A DNA stretch of 64,000 nucleotides from Silvimonas terrae (GTDB lineage Bacteria; Pseudomonadota; Gammaproteobacteria; Burkholderiales; Chitinibacteraceae). The notes under the pieces were generated by a model that had not been told where the DNA came from, ran no database searches, and saw only the letters and a list, made by a program, of their open reading frames with translations. This document shows, piece after piece, positions 63,658 through 64,000 of this stretch; the first letter of the stretch is position 1; every line of letters begins with the position of its first letter. Location: contig NZ_JACHHN010000001.1 in the NCBI RefSeq assembly GCF_014202765.1, positions 871,735-935,734 of the forward strand. Direction: 5' to 3'. The position numbers were made by a program, and so were the translations under genes.

Positions 63658-63689
63658 AAAAAATCCGGCCATCTTGCGATGGCCGGATT
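63658..63689 (-). terminator. Terminator of gnd
   Basis: A 12-bp perfect stem (63662-63673 with 63678-63689, 4-nt loop) is followed on the minus strand by TTTTTT, 45 bases after the gnd stop. Confidence 0.9.
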
Positions 63690-63734
63690 CTGTTGTTGTT
63701 GCCGCTCAAGATCACGGCAAGAACAGATTGACGC

Positions 63735-64000
63735 TTAGAACCACTCGGCGTGGAAGATACCTTCCTTATCGGTGCGCTCGAAGGTATGAGCGCCGAAGTA
63801 GTCGCGCTGGGCCTGAATCAGGTTGGCCGGCAGGCGTTCAGCGCGGTAGCTGTCGTAGTAGCTGATGGCAGAGCCGAAGGTCGGCACGGCGATACCAGCC
63901 TGAACGGCAGCAGCAACCACTTCACGCAGGGCAGCCTGGTACTCATTGGCGACGCCAGCGAAGTACGGGTCCAGCAGCAGGTTGGTCAGGCTCGGGTTGG
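63735..64000 (-). CDS. gnd: 6-phosphogluconate dehydrogenase, C-terminal part
   Basis: The window ends inside this gene; only about 87 C-terminal residues are visible. The block [20 protein letters not shown] followed by [12 protein letters not shown] is the hallmark C-terminus of the decarboxylating enzyme of the pentose phosphate pathway (NADP-linked, gnd). The stop codon is at 63735-63737. The start and the catalytic domain lie beyond the right edge. Confidence 0.93.
   Translation of the reverse strand, partial: NPSLTNLLLDPYFAGVANEYQAALREVVAAAVQAGIAVPTFGSAISYYDSYRAERLPANLIQAQRDYFGAHTFERTDKEGIFHAEWF

Overview
The window reads as chromosomal DNA of a motile, Gram-negative betaproteobacterium, most likely from the Neisseriales (Chromobacteriaceae-like). 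The grounds are a complete rpsB-tsf-pyrH-frr-uppS-cdsA-dxr-rseP-bamA-skp-lpxD-fabZ-lpxA-lpxB-rnhB block in the order usual for this class, a classical Gram-negative porin, flagellar motAB, lipid A aminoarabinose genes, and an rnm/yciO/trpS/scpAB/cysS block. Base composition and codon use look even across the window. I see no insertion sequence, prophage, CRISPR array, rRNA or tRNA. The window is mostly core genome with a few accessory insertions.

Layout. 0-4.4 kb: phosphate permease (minus), SelO (minus), YbaK-type deacylase and cob(I)alamin adenosyltransferase (plus). 4.5-12.7 kb: a GT39-type membrane glycosyltransferase, convergent with an operon read leftwards as arnT - SMR flippase subunit - arnB - arnC - arnA formyltransferase - arnA decarboxylase. 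A PmrA-box-like site lies just upstream of arnT. 12.7-14.8 kb: Smr-domain protein, a small proline-rich ORF, trxB. 15.0-18.2 kb: an MCE/Mla-type lipid transport operon whose ATPase-like subunit has lost every catalytic motif. 18.3-33.0 kb: the translation, cell-envelope and lipid A biosynthesis block. 33.2-39.3 kb: motA, motB, a membrane-anchored methyltransferase, an HDOD-GAF protein, a SpoU-type methyltransferase, a small possible PilZ-like protein and ung. 39.4-43.0 kb: a zinc-site-less ROK sugar kinase, a cytoplasmic GH9 hydrolase and hldD. 43.1-45.2 kb: AraC regulator and HAD phosphatase in divergent orientation, then a non-coding stretch with short palindromic repeats. 45.2-53.1 kb: cysM, rnm (PHP), a RibD_C protein, yciO, an M50 protease, trpS, scpA, scpB, cysS. 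53.3-56.3 kb: an enoyl-CoA isomerase-like protein and a large pseudokinase-HDOD-GAF protein. 56.4-63.2 kb: porin plus oppABCDF, read leftwards. The window ends inside gnd.

Functional threads. Much of the window serves the outer membrane: lipid A synthesis (lpxD/A/B, fabZ), its modification (arn), heptose supply (hldD), protein assembly (bamA, skp, rseP), undecaprenyl and phospholipid precursors (uppS, dxr, cdsA), lipid transport (MCE operon) and nutrient entry (porin-opp). A second thread is signalling and motility (motAB and two HDOD-GAF proteins, one carrying a pseudokinase). The most unusual items are the MCE operon with a pseudo-ATPase, the pseudokinase-HDOD-GAF protein, the PmrA-like box in front of a split-arnA operon that has no arnD here, the ROK-GH9-hldD operon, and a long inverted repeat between motA and motB. 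All functions are read from sequence motifs and family knowledge; no database search was run.
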